In this document: positions 33,891-42,261 of the stretch, piece after piece
How positions within the stretch are numbered: the stretch's first letter is position 1
How the letters are laid out: the number at the start of each line of letters is the position of its first letter
Assembly: GCF_018305005.1 (NCBI RefSeq)
Contig: NZ_JAGQEG010000005.1
Coordinates: forward strand, 26,159 to 90,158
DNA length: 64,000 nt
Source of the DNA: Collimonas silvisoli
GTDB taxonomy: Bacteria; Pseudomonadota; Gammaproteobacteria; Burkholderiales; Burkholderiaceae_D
Direction of reading: 5' to 3'
Notes under the pieces: model-generated
What the model was told of the DNA's origin: nothing
Databases searched by the model: none
The model's input: the letters and a program-made list of their open reading frames with translations, nothing else
Translations under genes and position numbers: made by a program

Positions 33891-34385
33891 ATGGATCAGA
33901 CCTATGCCGACTTGCCGGCAATCCCCATCGCATCACGCTTCACCGTGAAAGAGCAGAACCTCATCCAACGGGCCATCAAGGTACTGGAGAGCCGGTTGTT
34001 TCAACGAGATGCCGTTCTCAACGGCGTCGACGAGGTGCGGCAGTACGTGCGCTTGAAGCTGGGAACAAACGTCAACGAAGCCTTCGCCATCCTCTGTCTC
34101 GATAACGCCCACCGGGTGATCTGCTTCGAAACGCTGTTCAAAGGCACCATCGACCAAGCGGCCGTCTACCCTCGCGTCATCCTTCAGCGCGCGCTGGCGA
34201 ACAACGCCGCGGCCGTCATCCTGGTGCACAACCATCCGTCCGGCCGAACCAACCCCAGTGCGGCCGATCGCACCATCACCGCGCAGATCACGAGTGCCCT
34301 GAGCTCGATCGGCATCCCCGTGCTCGATCACTTCATCGTCGGCCAGGGCGAGCCGTATTCCTTTGCCCAGGCCGGCCTGCTGTAA
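33891..34385 (+). CDS. radC: RadC-family JAB-domain protein
   Basis: A 164-residue JAB/MPN-domain protein. The metal-binding JAMM motif is VHNHPSGRTNPSAADR (two histidines, serine, aspartate), preceded by VICFETLFKGTIDQAAVYPR. ICE RadC proteins consist of the JAB domain with a short N-terminal part, as here; despite the name, a repair role is not established, and an antirestriction or post-transfer role has been suggested. ATG at 33891 has an AGGAGG site. A terminator follows. A decayed second copy lies at 44195. Confidence 0.95.
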   Translation: MDQTYADLPAIPIASRFTVKEQNLIQRAIKVLESRLFQRDAVLNGVDEVRQYVRLKLGTNVNEAFAILCLDNAHRVICFETLFKGTIDQAAVYPRVILQRALANNAAAVILVHNHPSGRTNPSAADRTITAQITSALSSIGIPVLDHFIVGQGEPYSFAQAGLL

Positions 34386-34392
34386 CCCCTCG

Positions 34393-34421
34393 GGCGCCTC
34401 TCACGGGCGCCTGTCTTTCTT
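34393..34421 (+). terminator. Terminator candidate after radC
   Basis: GGCGCC (34393-34398) with GGCGCC (34406-34411) and a T-rich tail. A second hairpin, GGAGCC-TTCG-GGCTCC, lies at 34443-34458. The remaining gap to 34626 shows no gene. Confidence 0.5.
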
Positions 34422-34626
34422 CCATGCCCGTCGTGATCACAAGGAGCCTTCGGGCTCCGCTCTATGGCGTTGCCCGTGTTACTCGCGCACTGCGCCCTCG
34501 GAAACCTCCATGCGCACTTTCGTGACTGACAACACGGCTCGCCGCCTTTCCCTATTCTTTGTCGCATCCCGCGCTCGATTGCGTTCGACTACGACTCTGT
34601 CTTTGAACCTCGTTGGCGACCGCACC

Positions 34627-35052
34627 ATGGCTCACTCCCCTTCGCTTCACTTCGCCCATATGGGTGCGCTACTGCCGTTGCTGCTGGTCGCACAAGCGGC
34701 ATGCGCCGCCGATGTGCTGGTCGTCACGGCCCGACCGCATGTCGTGCAGGTTCCGGCCGGCGTACGCGTGATTGATCTCGACGCTGCCGAGCGCATCGAA
34801 ACCGAGATCACGGCCGGCCTGCCGAAAGAGCCTGAACGCGCCGAAGCGTTGATCCGGCAACGACTGACGCACGGTGGCGCCGCGCTGCAACAGCGCCTGG
34901 CCACCGCGCACCAAGGTGTCGTCGACGCATGGAGCCTGGGCGTGCAGAAGGTGCCTGCCGTCGTGGTCGACAAGCGCTATGTCGTCTACGGCGAGACGGA
35001 CGTCGCGCGTGCCGTGGCGCGCATTGCCCAACACCGGGAGCGCCGGCCATGA
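34627..35052 (+). CDS. TIGR03757-family ICE protein
   Basis: A 141-residue exported protein with a signal peptide (LLPLLLVAQAACA), then ADVLVVTARPHVVQVPAGVR and a thioredoxin-like end, WSLGVQKVPAVVVDKRYVVY. This is TIGR03757 (PFL_4709), similar in plan to TrbC/TraW-linked proteins. ATG at 34627 is chosen since the signal peptide begins there; it overlaps the next gene by 4 bases. Confidence 0.9.
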   Translation: MAHSPSLHFAHMGALLPLLLVAQAACAADVLVVTARPHVVQVPAGVRVIDLDAAERIETEITAGLPKEPERAEALIRQRLTHGGAALQQRLATAHQGVVDAWSLGVQKVPAVVVDKRYVVYGETDVARAVARIAQHRERRP

Positions 35053-35981
35053 TTCTCTCTCGCCGCTGGCGGCGCGGCCTCGCCGCCGTCCTTCTCGCTG
35101 CCTCGGGCAGCGCCTATGCCCTGAACACGGCCACCATCGCCGCTTCGGTGCTGTCGCCGGATTGCCTGGCCTGGCGCGTGGTCGGCATCTGCTACTGGCT
35201 GTCCTGCGGCTTCAGCGGCTGCACGGTACGCACCTCGGTCAAGGTCCGCCACTACGTGCCGGACGCGGTCGTCTCCAGCTACAGCAACACCGGCCAGAGC
35301 CCGTGGGTGGAAGTGCGGCCGATGAGCCTGCCCAATCCCACGGCCATCAGCGGCGGCGACGGCACGACCAGCGAACGCAGCGAGAACAACCTCGCCAAAT
35401 TCAAGAATGCGGATGTCATCGGGCATCCCGCCGGCGTGCTGTTCAGCAAGTTCGCCGGCCAATCCGGCTACACCTGCCCGGGAGCCGGCACCCCGCTGAT
35501 GCCTTATCTGCTGAGCACGCTCGATACCCTCGCCTGGCGCTACAACGTGCCCGAGCTGGTCTACCCGGAGTCGCTGATTCCGGGCATGCGCGAAGTCGGT
35601 GGCCGGCTCACGGCCAACCTGTGGGGCAACGTCTATCCACGCGGCGGACATCTACATCAGGTCGATGACCACCTGACCGCCGCGGTGATCGCGCAGCGTG
35701 CCGGGGACGTCGTTACACGCTATGGCCAACCGCACGTCTACCAGCCGCTGCTCGCCGCCCCCCATGAAGGCTACTGGCCTGCGGGTGCATTGCGCGAGAG
35801 TGATGCCTCCACCGGCAAGTGGCAGGAGCTGACGCCCAAGCTCTCCACCTCATGCGCCGTGTTTCCCAGCAGCGGATTCCACGCGCAGGCCCAACGTGGC
35901 GATTACGCCTGGGCCCTGTGGCGTCCGTACAGCTGCTGCAAGCGGCGCGGGCAGAAGTTTCTCGGCAGTATCGACTTCTAG
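35049..35981 (+). CDS. TIGR03756-family ICE protein, TraU-like
   Basis: A 310-residue exported, cysteine-rich protein: signal peptide (LAAVLLAASGSAYA), then LSPDCLAWRVVGICYWLSCG and FSGCTVRTSVKVRHYVPDAV, and CCKRR near the end. TIGR03756 (PFL_4710) proteins resemble TraU of the F-type system, which is needed for mating-pair formation. The many cysteines fit with the DsbA-like protein upstream. The next gene begins 11 bases later. Confidence 0.9.
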   Translation: MILSRRWRRGLAAVLLAASGSAYALNTATIAASVLSPDCLAWRVVGICYWLSCGFSGCTVRTSVKVRHYVPDAVVSSYSNTGQSPWVEVRPMSLPNPTAISGGDGTTSERSENNLAKFKNADVIGHPAGVLFSKFAGQSGYTCPGAGTPLMPYLLSTLDTLAWRYNVPELVYPESLIPGMREVGGRLTANLWGNVYPRGGHLHQVDDHLTAAVIAQRAGDVVTRYGQPHVYQPLLAAPHEGYWPAGALRESDASTGKWQELTPKLSTSCAVFPSSGFHAQAQRGDYAWALWRPYSCCKRRGQKFLGSIDF

Positions 35982-35992
35982 GAGGCACGCGC

Positions 35993-37390
35993 ATGACGAT
36001 CATCCTCACACTTCCACGCCGTGCCCTCCTGTCCGCCCTGCTTCTCAGCGGCACGCTGCTGACCATGACCGCCTCCGCCCAAGTGACACTCGGTAACGGC
36101 AGCGTCAACGCCACCGGCAGCGTCATCGGCGACGACGTGCTGTACAGCATCGGCGGTGGCCGCGCGGTCTCGATGACACCGGCTGGCAACATGCAGAGTC
36201 TCGGCGTCGGCATCGGCTGGAACAGCAACCTCATTTGCGGTGACATGAGCATCACCACCACGCTGCAGAACCAGCTCAACGGCCTCACCAACGGCTTCCA
36301 GAGCATCATGTCGAGCGTGATCCAGAGCGCCACCAGCGCCGTGGCATCGCTGCCGGCGCTGATCATCCAGCGCGCCGATCCGGGGCTGTACAACCTGCTG
36401 ACCAATGGCATCCTCCAGGCCCGCCTCGACTTCGACCGCTCCAAGACGACGTGCCGCGCCATCGCCGACCGCATGGCCGACATGGCCGGCAATCAGCTCG
36501 GATGGAGCCGCATGGCCGAAGGGATGGCGCTCAAGGATGTGGTGCGCTCGGGCAACAACGACGCCGTGAGCGCCGTCGAGAAAGCGGAGAAAAGCCGCGG
36601 CAATAGCGGCGTCCCCTGGGTTGGCGGCAGCAACGCCGGCGGCAGCGGACAGGCGCCGATCCGCGTGGTCGGCGATGTAACCCGCGCCGGCTACAACCTG
36701 CTCAACGGCCGCAACGCCACGGCCAGCAGCAACATCGACAGCAACAGTTGCGGTAGCCGGCTGACTTGCCAAACCTGGTCCTCGCCACAAGCTGCCGCCA
36801 CGTGGGCCACCCGCGTGCTGGGCGAGCGCGAGCAGCGCACCTGCGAGACGTGCTCGAAGGTGCAGACGACGCCGGGCGTCGGGCTCACACCTCTGATCCA
36901 GGAAGAATTCGACACCAAGCTCAAGGCGCTTCGTGAGCTGGTAGCCGGCGGCAAACCCATGACCATCGCCAACCTGGTCGCTGCGGGCAGCGCCTCCCTT
37001 CCCGTCACCCGCGGCGTGATCGAAGCGCTGCGCGACGAGCCGGACCAGGATCTGCTGGGCCAGCGCCTCGCCTCCGAAGTCGCGCTCACCAGCGTGCTCG
37101 AGAAGGCCCTGCTGCTGCAGCGCACGCTGTTCGCCGGCAAGAAAGAACCCAACGTGGCCGCCAACGAGCTGGCGACGCAGGCCGTCGATCAGGAAAGCAC
37201 CGCGCTGAACCAGGAGATCGTCAATCTGAAAACCGAACTGGAACTGCGCCGCGAACTGGCGGGCAATTCGCCGATGATGATCATCCAGCGCCACGGCGCA
37301 CGTGCCGCTGGCTCGCGCGGCGTGTTCGAGGGCGATACCTATCGCGATCGGGTGCAGGAGATCCAGAAACCGAAAAGCGGTAAGCCATGA
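35993..37390 (+). CDS. TIGR03755-family ICE protein
   Basis: A 465-residue exported protein: signal (LLSALLLSGTLLTMTASAQV), then SVIGDDVLYSIGGGRAVSM and LICGDMSITTTLQNQLNGLT, and a cysteine cluster (CGSRLTCQTW, CETC). TIGR03755 (PFL_4711) proteins look like the TraH/TraN-type periplasmic or outer-membrane mating components. ATG at 35993 follows CTAGGAGGC. It overlaps the following gene by 4 bases. Confidence 0.9.
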   Translation: MTIILTLPRRALLSALLLSGTLLTMTASAQVTLGNGSVNATGSVIGDDVLYSIGGGRAVSMTPAGNMQSLGVGIGWNSNLICGDMSITTTLQNQLNGLTNGFQSIMSSVIQSATSAVASLPALIIQRADPGLYNLLTNGILQARLDFDRSKTTCRAIADRMADMAGNQLGWSRMAEGMALKDVVRSGNNDAVSAVEKAEKSRGNSGVPWVGGSNAGGSGQAPIRVVGDVTRAGYNLLNGRNATASSNIDSNSCGSRLTCQTWSSPQAAATWATRVLGEREQRTCETCSKVQTTPGVGLTPLIQEEFDTKLKALRELVAGGKPMTIANLVAAGSASLPVTRGVIEALRDEPDQDLLGQRLASEVALTSVLEKALLLQRTLFAGKKEPNVAANELATQAVDQESTALNQEIVNLKTELELRRELAGNSPMMIIQRHGARAAGSRGVFEGDTYRDRVQEIQKPKSGKP

Positions 37391-37731
37391 ACAGTTACCG
37401 GCCACCTCGCATCGGACTGCCACGACAGCTGCTGCGCCCGCTGCTGCGATGGGGAGCGCTGCTGCTCCTGCTGTCGCTGGCGATCAACCTGCTGGGGATC
37501 TACCTGACCGGCGGCATCCCCGCGTGGGAACAATGGATGGCCAATCACGCGGGCCACCTGTTCATGTGGCGCATCGGCGTGTACACCGCCACGGCCTGCG
37601 GTTGGATATGGGCGCGCCGGCGGCTGCTGGAACGGAGCCCGGAGAGCCGGCGACGCGTACGCCTGATGGAGTGCGCTGTCCTGCCCGTCGCGCTACTGCT
37701 CGAACTGAGCCAGTGGCCTTGGTCAACGTGA
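37387..37731 (+). CDS. Small membrane protein of the transfer operon, 114 aa
   Basis: A 114-residue protein with membrane helices at about 21-45 (LLRWGALLLLLSLAINLLGI) and likely two more (VYTATACGWIWARRRL, ECAVLPVALLLELSQWPW). It sits between TIGR03755 and TraG_N, where PFGI-type elements carry a short membrane gene. The 4-base overlap upstream and 12-base gap downstream show cotranscription. No family name known to me. Confidence 0.8.
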   Translation: MNSYRPPRIGLPRQLLRPLLRWGALLLLLSLAINLLGIYLTGGIPAWEQWMANHAGHLFMWRIGVYTATACGWIWARRRLLERSPESRRRVRLMECAVLPVALLLELSQWPWST

Positions 37732-37743
37732 GCAAGGTGGACC

Positions 37744-39261
37744 ATGACGCTCTATACCAACGATTACCTCGAGTACTACCTGACGCTGGTGGGCTGGATC
37801 ATCCACAACGGCATCTGGAGCATCATCGTCGGCAGCGGCTTCGTCGCGGTGCCATTCATCGCGATCATGCTGCAGGAATGGCTCAAAGCCCGTGGCGAGG
37901 GCGCCGACGAAGGCAACAAGGGCGTGCTGTCGGCGATGCGCATCGAGACACGGGTGTGGACCGCCATCATGGTCATCCTGTTCGCGGGCATACCCGTCAT
38001 CGACGTGGACATGGCAACCATCAAGTTCGACGACACGCGCTCCAACCAATGCCAGGTGAAGGTGCCGCTGCCGGCGGATACCGCATGGGCGCAATCCTTC
38101 ACCACACTCAACCACCAGAGCGCCAAGGTGCCGCTGTGGTGGTTCTTCATGCATGCGGTCTCCAAAGGCGTGACCGGCGCGGCCATCGCAGCGATTCCAT
38201 GCGGGGTGGACTTACGCCAGATGCGCATGGAGATCGACAGCACGCGCATTGCCGATCCGGTGCTGGCCCAGGAAGTGGTCGACTTTTCCCGCGACTGCTA
38301 CGGCCCGGCGCGCGCCAAGCTGTTCGCCAACCGCCCGGATCTCGATGAAGGCCAAATGCACGACGTCACGTGGATCGGCTCGCGCCTGTTCCTCACCACC
38401 GCCGGCTACTACGACACCTACCATTCCAAGACACCGCGCACGGCGTGGCCCTACAACGCCACCCGCGACGCCGGTCTGGCGCAGGTGCCGAGCGGTGGCG
38501 GCTACCCGACCTGCCGGCAATGGTGGAGCGATGCCGGTCAGGGCCTGCGCGCCCGGCTCTTGAAACAGGTCGACCCGAGCTTGCTCACCCGTGTCGGGCT
38601 CTGGGCAAAGTTTATTTCCCAGGACGAAGCCAACGACTCGGTGATCCGCGCCATCGCCGCGCCGCGCAAGCAGGACATGAACCGGGGTCACGTCTACACC
38701 GACTACGGCGGCCAAGTCGACATGACGATTCCGAACATGGTCGCGCGCGGTACGAGTGACTTGGGCATGGCCGTCGGGTCGATCGGCTTTCTCCCGGCCA
38801 TGGACGTCGTGCGGCAGGCCGTGCCGATGGTGCTGTCGTTCCTGAAGATGGCGTTGGTGATCTGCGTCCCGGTGTTGCTGGTCATCAGCGCCGGCGATCT
38901 GAAAACCGTAGTGACCGTCAGCTGCGTGCAGTTCGCCCTGTTCTTCGTCGACTTCTGGTTCCAGCTCGCACGCTGGATCGACAGCACCATCCTGGATGCG
39001 CTCTATGGGTGGGGCTTCGGTGCCGGCCGCCCACACACCAACTTCGATCCGATCATGGGACTCAACAACGCATTCGGGGACATGCTGATGAACTTCGTGA
39101 TGGCCATGATGTTCATCGTGCTGCCATCGTTCTGGGTGATGGCGCTTGGTTGGGCCGGCATCCGGGTTGGCAACGTCGTTGGCGCGTTGGTCGTTGCGAC
39201 TGGCGATGCGAAATCCGCAGGCGGAAAGGGACCGGGCGCCGCTAAATCACTTATCAAGTAG
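37744..39261 (+). CDS. traG: TraG N-terminal-domain conjugal transfer protein
   Basis: A 505-residue inner-membrane protein with TraG_N architecture: a first membrane segment near residues 10-45 (IIHNGIWSIIVGSGFVAVPF), another near 75-90, a long periplasmic region with VWTAIMVILFAGIPVIDVDM and cysteine pairs, and a cluster of C-terminal helices (LVICVPVLLVISAGDLKTVV, MMFIVLPSFWVMALGWAGI). In the F system TraG acts in pilus assembly and mating-pair stabilisation. It is the last gene of the plus-strand transfer operon. Confidence 0.9.
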   Translation: MTLYTNDYLEYYLTLVGWIIHNGIWSIIVGSGFVAVPFIAIMLQEWLKARGEGADEGNKGVLSAMRIETRVWTAIMVILFAGIPVIDVDMATIKFDDTRSNQCQVKVPLPADTAWAQSFTTLNHQSAKVPLWWFFMHAVSKGVTGAAIAAIPCGVDLRQMRMEIDSTRIADPVLAQEVVDFSRDCYGPARAKLFANRPDLDEGQMHDVTWIGSRLFLTTAGYYDTYHSKTPRTAWPYNATRDAGLAQVPSGGGYPTCRQWWSDAGQGLRARLLKQVDPSLLTRVGLWAKFISQDEANDSVIRAIAAPRKQDMNRGHVYTDYGGQVDMTIPNMVARGTSDLGMAVGSIGFLPAMDVVRQAVPMVLSFLKMALVICVPVLLVISAGDLKTVVTVSCVQFALFFVDFWFQLARWIDSTILDALYGWGFGAGRPHTNFDPIMGLNNAFGDMLMNFVMAMMFIVLPSFWVMALGWAGIRVGNVVGALVVATGDAKSAGGKGPGAAKSLIK

Positions 39262-39279
39262 CGACCACCGGGACCGTCA

Positions 39280-39642
39280 TCAGTTGTCGGGATCACCCAT
39301 ATCCCGACGCCATTCGTTCTTGTCGTACAAACCGAATCCCGAATGGCCCTCACGCCATTCTGCCGCGTCGGGGTCATCCTCCGCCTGCGTACCATGACTA
39401 ACAACGACCACGACGACTACCCCAAGCACCAGCAGCACTGCCAGCCAGAGCGCGGCATACGCCAGCACGGCCAGCAGCAACAGCTTGACAGCCCATGGCA
39501 GTGCCTTGGCGAGCGCGGCCGGCACGCCCCGCGCCATCAGCCCGCGCACGACACGCGCCTCCATGCGCGCGCATACCCTCCACGCGCGACCCGCGGCGCG
39601 GCCGGCACGATGCGCAAAACTGGTCGGATGGCGAACACGCAT
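39280..39642 (-). CDS. DUF3742-family protein, copy 1
   Basis: A 120-residue protein starting MRVRHPTSFAHRAGRAAGRA, with one long membrane helix (VKLLLLAVLAYAALWLAVLL plus a valine run) and an acidic, tyrosine- and tryptophan-containing C-terminus (ERREGHSGFGLYDKNEWRRD-like). DUF3742 members lie at the end of the transfer region in clc/PFGI-type elements. The ATG at 39642 has a GAGGG site; the longer frame starts in the repeat. It is convergent with traG. It is paralogous to the gene at 39888. Confidence 0.85.
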   Translation of the reverse strand: MRVRHPTSFAHRAGRAAGRAWRVCARMEARVVRGLMARGVPAALAKALPWAVKLLLLAVLAYAALWLAVLLVLGVVVVVVVSHGTQAEDDPDAAEWREGHSGFGLYDKNEWRRDMGDPDN

Positions 39643-39700
39643 AGGGGTTCCCTCATGGACAAAACCCGTGGTTATTTCTCTGTGGCAGCCCATCCTGCTC

Positions 39701-39748
39701 GACTGGCAGCAACGCGGGACACCTCTTCATCGGGGTGGATAACCCCGC
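39701..39748 (-). repeat. Leader repeat upstream of DUF3742 copy 1
   Basis: About 48 bases nearly identical to 40321-40368 (few differences, one indel), each beginning 59 bases before the start codon of a DUF3742 gene. On the minus strand it holds a GGGGT/ACCCC hairpin. It shows that the gene was duplicated together with its leader. 39643-39887 otherwise shows nothing. Confidence 0.8.
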
Positions 39749-39887
39749 CCCAGTATTGTTTCGCGCACAGCATGCAGATCTAACTTGCGGTCTGCGGAAC
39801 ACGAGGCCAGCTCGTCATTCCCACACACGAACGCTATCACGCGAGACCGAATACAGATTTTCAGAACATTTACCGATTGCAGATGAG

Positions 39888-40262
39888 TCACCCCCACCAC
39901 TCATCCTCAAGGCGTAGCTGTTCCTCTTCATCCTCGCGAGCCTTTCGCTCCTCTTCCTCCTGATCCAGGTTGTAATGAAAGTTAAACGACTCTTGAAATT
40001 CCTCGTCGTCCATGACCCCAGTGCCACCTCCCAGCAAAACAAGGAACAGGACGATAAGCGCGGGGACGACCGAGAGGTACAGCAGGCCCAACAGCAATGC
40101 GAGACTCACGCCCCACTTCAGCGTGAGCACCAACCAGTGGGGCGCACCCGCCGTAGCAAACCTGCGCCATACCGCGGATTCCAGGCGAGCGATAGGCTTC
40201 AGCCACCGGCCAACCGTTCGGCCGGCGCGCTCTGCAAAAGTCATCGTCTTCGTCTCTTGCAT
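39888..40262 (-). CDS. DUF3742-family protein, copy 2
   Basis: A 124-residue protein: MQETKTMTFAERAGRTVGRW, a two-part membrane region (LKWGVSLALLLGLLYLSVVP, ALIVLFLVLLGGG), and a strongly acidic C-terminus (EEEERKAREDEEEQ). The order of basic AERAGR start, membrane helix and acidic end is the same as in copy 1, but sequence has diverged. ATG at 40262 follows CAGGAGG. Both copies are transcribed toward traG. Confidence 0.85.
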   Translation of the reverse strand: MQETKTMTFAERAGRTVGRWLKPIARLESAVWRRFATAGAPHWLVLTLKWGVSLALLLGLLYLSVVPALIVLFLVLLGGGTGVMDDEEFQESFNFHYNLDQEEEERKAREDEEEQLRLEDEWWG

Positions 40263-40320
40263 GGCTGGAGCCTCCTGCTCCCAAGCGCTGGTCACGTCTC
40301 CTCGACGGCTCAATCCGCAC

Positions 40321-40368
40321 GACTGGCTGCCACGCGGGACACCTCTTCATCGGGCGGATGACCCCGCC
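40321..40368 (-). repeat. Leader repeat upstream of DUF3742 copy 2
   Basis: Partner of 39701-39748; shared core CGCGGGACACCTCTTCATCG. Same 59-base distance to the start codon of the downstream gene. Confidence 0.8.
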
Positions 40369-40478
40369 TCTGCATCTTCTCGAACACCGAGTAAGGATCG
40401 GACTTGCTGCCCGCCGAACGCAGCGTCCGCTCATCATGGACCCAGGCGAACACGATTGCCAAGCATACTGCCGCTAGC

Positions 40479-40787
40479 TCAGCTCGTTCCCTTCGCGCGC
40501 AGCTTCAGAAGTGCATTAAGTACAAACCAAATGATGGTTACCGAGAGCACTGAGTTCAGAAAGAATGCCAAGAACGCCCAGCTTGGTATTCCACCGCCTG
40601 GGCTCTGCCACATCCACGACACCAGGTTGAGCGGGAATCCCAGTATGTTCGCGAACGTTCCTGCACTCGCGGGCACGCAGTGAGGTTGTATTCCGCAATT
40701 CAGCTGCGCGCGAATGACCGCAAAGCCGAGAAGGATATGCGCTGCGGTCCCGATCAGGATGAACGGAAAGGCCTTGATCTTACTCAT
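40479..40787 (-). CDS. Small membrane protein, putative immunity partner of the Rhs gene
   Basis: A 102-residue protein with a membrane helix at the start (AFPFILIGTAAHILLGFAVI) and a second, longer hydrophobic region (SWAFLAFFLNSVLSVTIIWF). Its ATG overlaps the stop of the Rhs gene by 4 bases, so translation is coupled. Small integral membrane proteins directly downstream of effector genes are often immunity proteins against toxins acting at the envelope. No homology supports this; it is inferred from position and topology. Confidence 0.65.
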   Translation of the reverse strand: MSKIKAFPFILIGTAAHILLGFAVIRAQLNCGIQPHCVPASAGTFANILGFPLNLVSWMWQSPGGGIPSWAFLAFFLNSVLSVTIIWFVLNALLKLRAKGTS

Positions 40788-41917
40788 CGTGATGACGACC
40801 TAAGTGGTGGCGTCCCAAACATGTCTGGATTCCAATGCTGGTTAACGTAGGAGTTCTCAGGAGTGTACTGGCCTTGATTGAACTCCACGGTCATGTTTAT
40901 AGGAATAGTGGGTAGCAACCCGTCGCCGCCTTGAACATTCACGCCTCCGGCCCGCATGGTGTGCTTCACGAAATCCCCGCAATTGCTGTCGTAGCCATCA
41001 AACGGATCATTCAGATGCCTTAGGGTATATGCGTTCATAAGCAAGTCTTGTCCTGGCGTGGTCGACACGCCCCTTTGACGGAGGTAAACACTGCCCCACT
41101 CCTGCTCGAACTGATCCAGAGTGGCGTAGCTTCGGTAGGTCGTGATCTGATGCCCCGGATAGTCTTCGCCGTCTTTTGAGTAGTAATGCCAACCCATTTC
41201 GTCGCTGCCAATGATCTGAGCAGCATGCCCCGCATATCCACCGGCTAAGCCGGGAATATTAATCGGCACCGTATTCGGGTTGACTAGGAGAATCGCGTCG
41301 GTTCCCGTCGGGTCAATGTACTTGAGTGGATTGTTGTTGACCGCAACGTACGGGTTGATACCGCCCGCCAACCCGATGGGGTCAGACTGCATGAACCGCC
41401 CGGTGTTTGGGTCGTAGTAGCGCTGCATGTTGTAGATCAGCCCCGTCTCCGGGTCGTAGTACGAGCCAACTGCGCGCACGTTGAGCGTGTACCCGTTCGA
41501 TAGCACGGGCTTGTCTCCCCAAGCGTTCCCTTGGAATGGGTTCTGCCAAATCGCGTTTCCCGTGCTGTCACTCACTGCACGCGGGGTGCCCAAGTGGTCC
41601 GTAGTCACATAGCTGACAGTTGATGGAGCAGCCACAGCTGCGGGCGTGTCTACGGTGGAGACAAGCATGTCGTCCAAGTAGATGTAGTCGCGTGTTCCGG
41701 TTGGACTGATTTCGCTAATCAAGTGACCGCGTTCGTCGTAGCCGAAGCGCGTGGTGACGCCATCAACGGTCTTCGAGATGCGCTCGCCTTTGGCGTTGTA
41801 CGTGTAGGCGATGTTGCTTGCAGCGACGCTCTGTGCGGCAGCAGGGTTCGCGCTGAGCAGCCCAAACCCAAACAAAGAAAGACCAAGCGCACCGAGCGCC
41901 TTTCTGGCGATATCCAT
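40784..41917 (-). CDS. Miniature Rhs protein with signal peptide and C-terminal papain-like candidate toxin
   Basis: A 377-residue protein. Residues 1-28 form a signal peptide (ALGLSLFGFGLLSANPAAAQ); 35-80 hold a few YD-type repeats; 103-205 form the Rhs-associated core (VTTDHLGTPRAVSDSTG ... RYYDPNTGRFMQSDPIGL, closing YIDPTG). The C-terminal 170 residues are the variable part: AGHAAQIIGSDEMGW with H231, then DSNCGDFVKHTM with C313. A histidine before the cysteine is the order of permuted NlpC/P60-like (papain-fold) enzymes. Full-length Rhs proteins exceed 1,000 residues, so this is a cut-down module or a mobile tip. The 102-residue membrane gene follows. Confidence 0.8.
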   Translation of the reverse strand: MDIARKALGALGLSLFGFGLLSANPAAAQSVAASNIAYTYNAKGERISKTVDGVTTRFGYDERGHLISEISPTGTRDYIYLDDMLVSTVDTPAAVAAPSTVSYVTTDHLGTPRAVSDSTGNAIWQNPFQGNAWGDKPVLSNGYTLNVRAVGSYYDPETGLIYNMQRYYDPNTGRFMQSDPIGLAGGINPYVAVNNNPLKYIDPTGTDAILLVNPNTVPINIPGLAGGYAGHAAQIIGSDEMGWHYYSKDGEDYPGHQITTYRSYATLDQFEQEWGSVYLRQRGVSTTPGQDLLMNAYTLRHLNDPFDGYDSNCGDFVKHTMRAGGVNVQGGDGLLPTIPINMTVEFNQGQYTPENSYVNQHWNPDMFGTPPLRSSSR

Positions 41918-42261
41918 GTCCGACCCCTATGGCTCCATGAGGGCTCAATAGTCACCCACGAGATTGTGATGAATATGTGAAAAAACGTCGCCGAACGCGA
42001 GGAATTCGTCGTTTCTTACGAAGGGCCGGGCATTCGCCTGTGCACACCCAATAACACCAACCAGCCGCCCACTCCGCTCATCCGCCGACAGCTGAGATAG
42101 GTCTCTGGGAGAGATGAAGTGAAATCTCCTGCACCCAAGATTTCCTTGGCACCGGCATCGGCGTGAAAAAGCAGGCGAAGCCGGAATCCGCGACCATGCC
42201 CAAGCTCGCGAGTCGACGATAAATCTGCCCACGTCCTGCGTCGCCTGCCATCGGCCCTACC
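41918..42261. other. Intergenic stretch without supported gene
   Basis: 344 bases upstream of the Rhs gene. A 95-codon minus-strand frame exists here (41945-42232) but lacks a ribosome binding site and family resemblance; it may be a remnant. I see no repeat or terminator. Confidence 0.4.

Noticed and set aside
35978..37423. 481-codon minus-strand frame
   Set aside because: Shadow of TIGR03755 at 35993-37390 on the plus strand; high GC keeps the antisense frame open.
41945..42232. 95-codon minus-strand frame upstream of the Rhs gene
   Set aside because: No ribosome binding site and no recognisable domain; might be a remnant, but I cannot support it.
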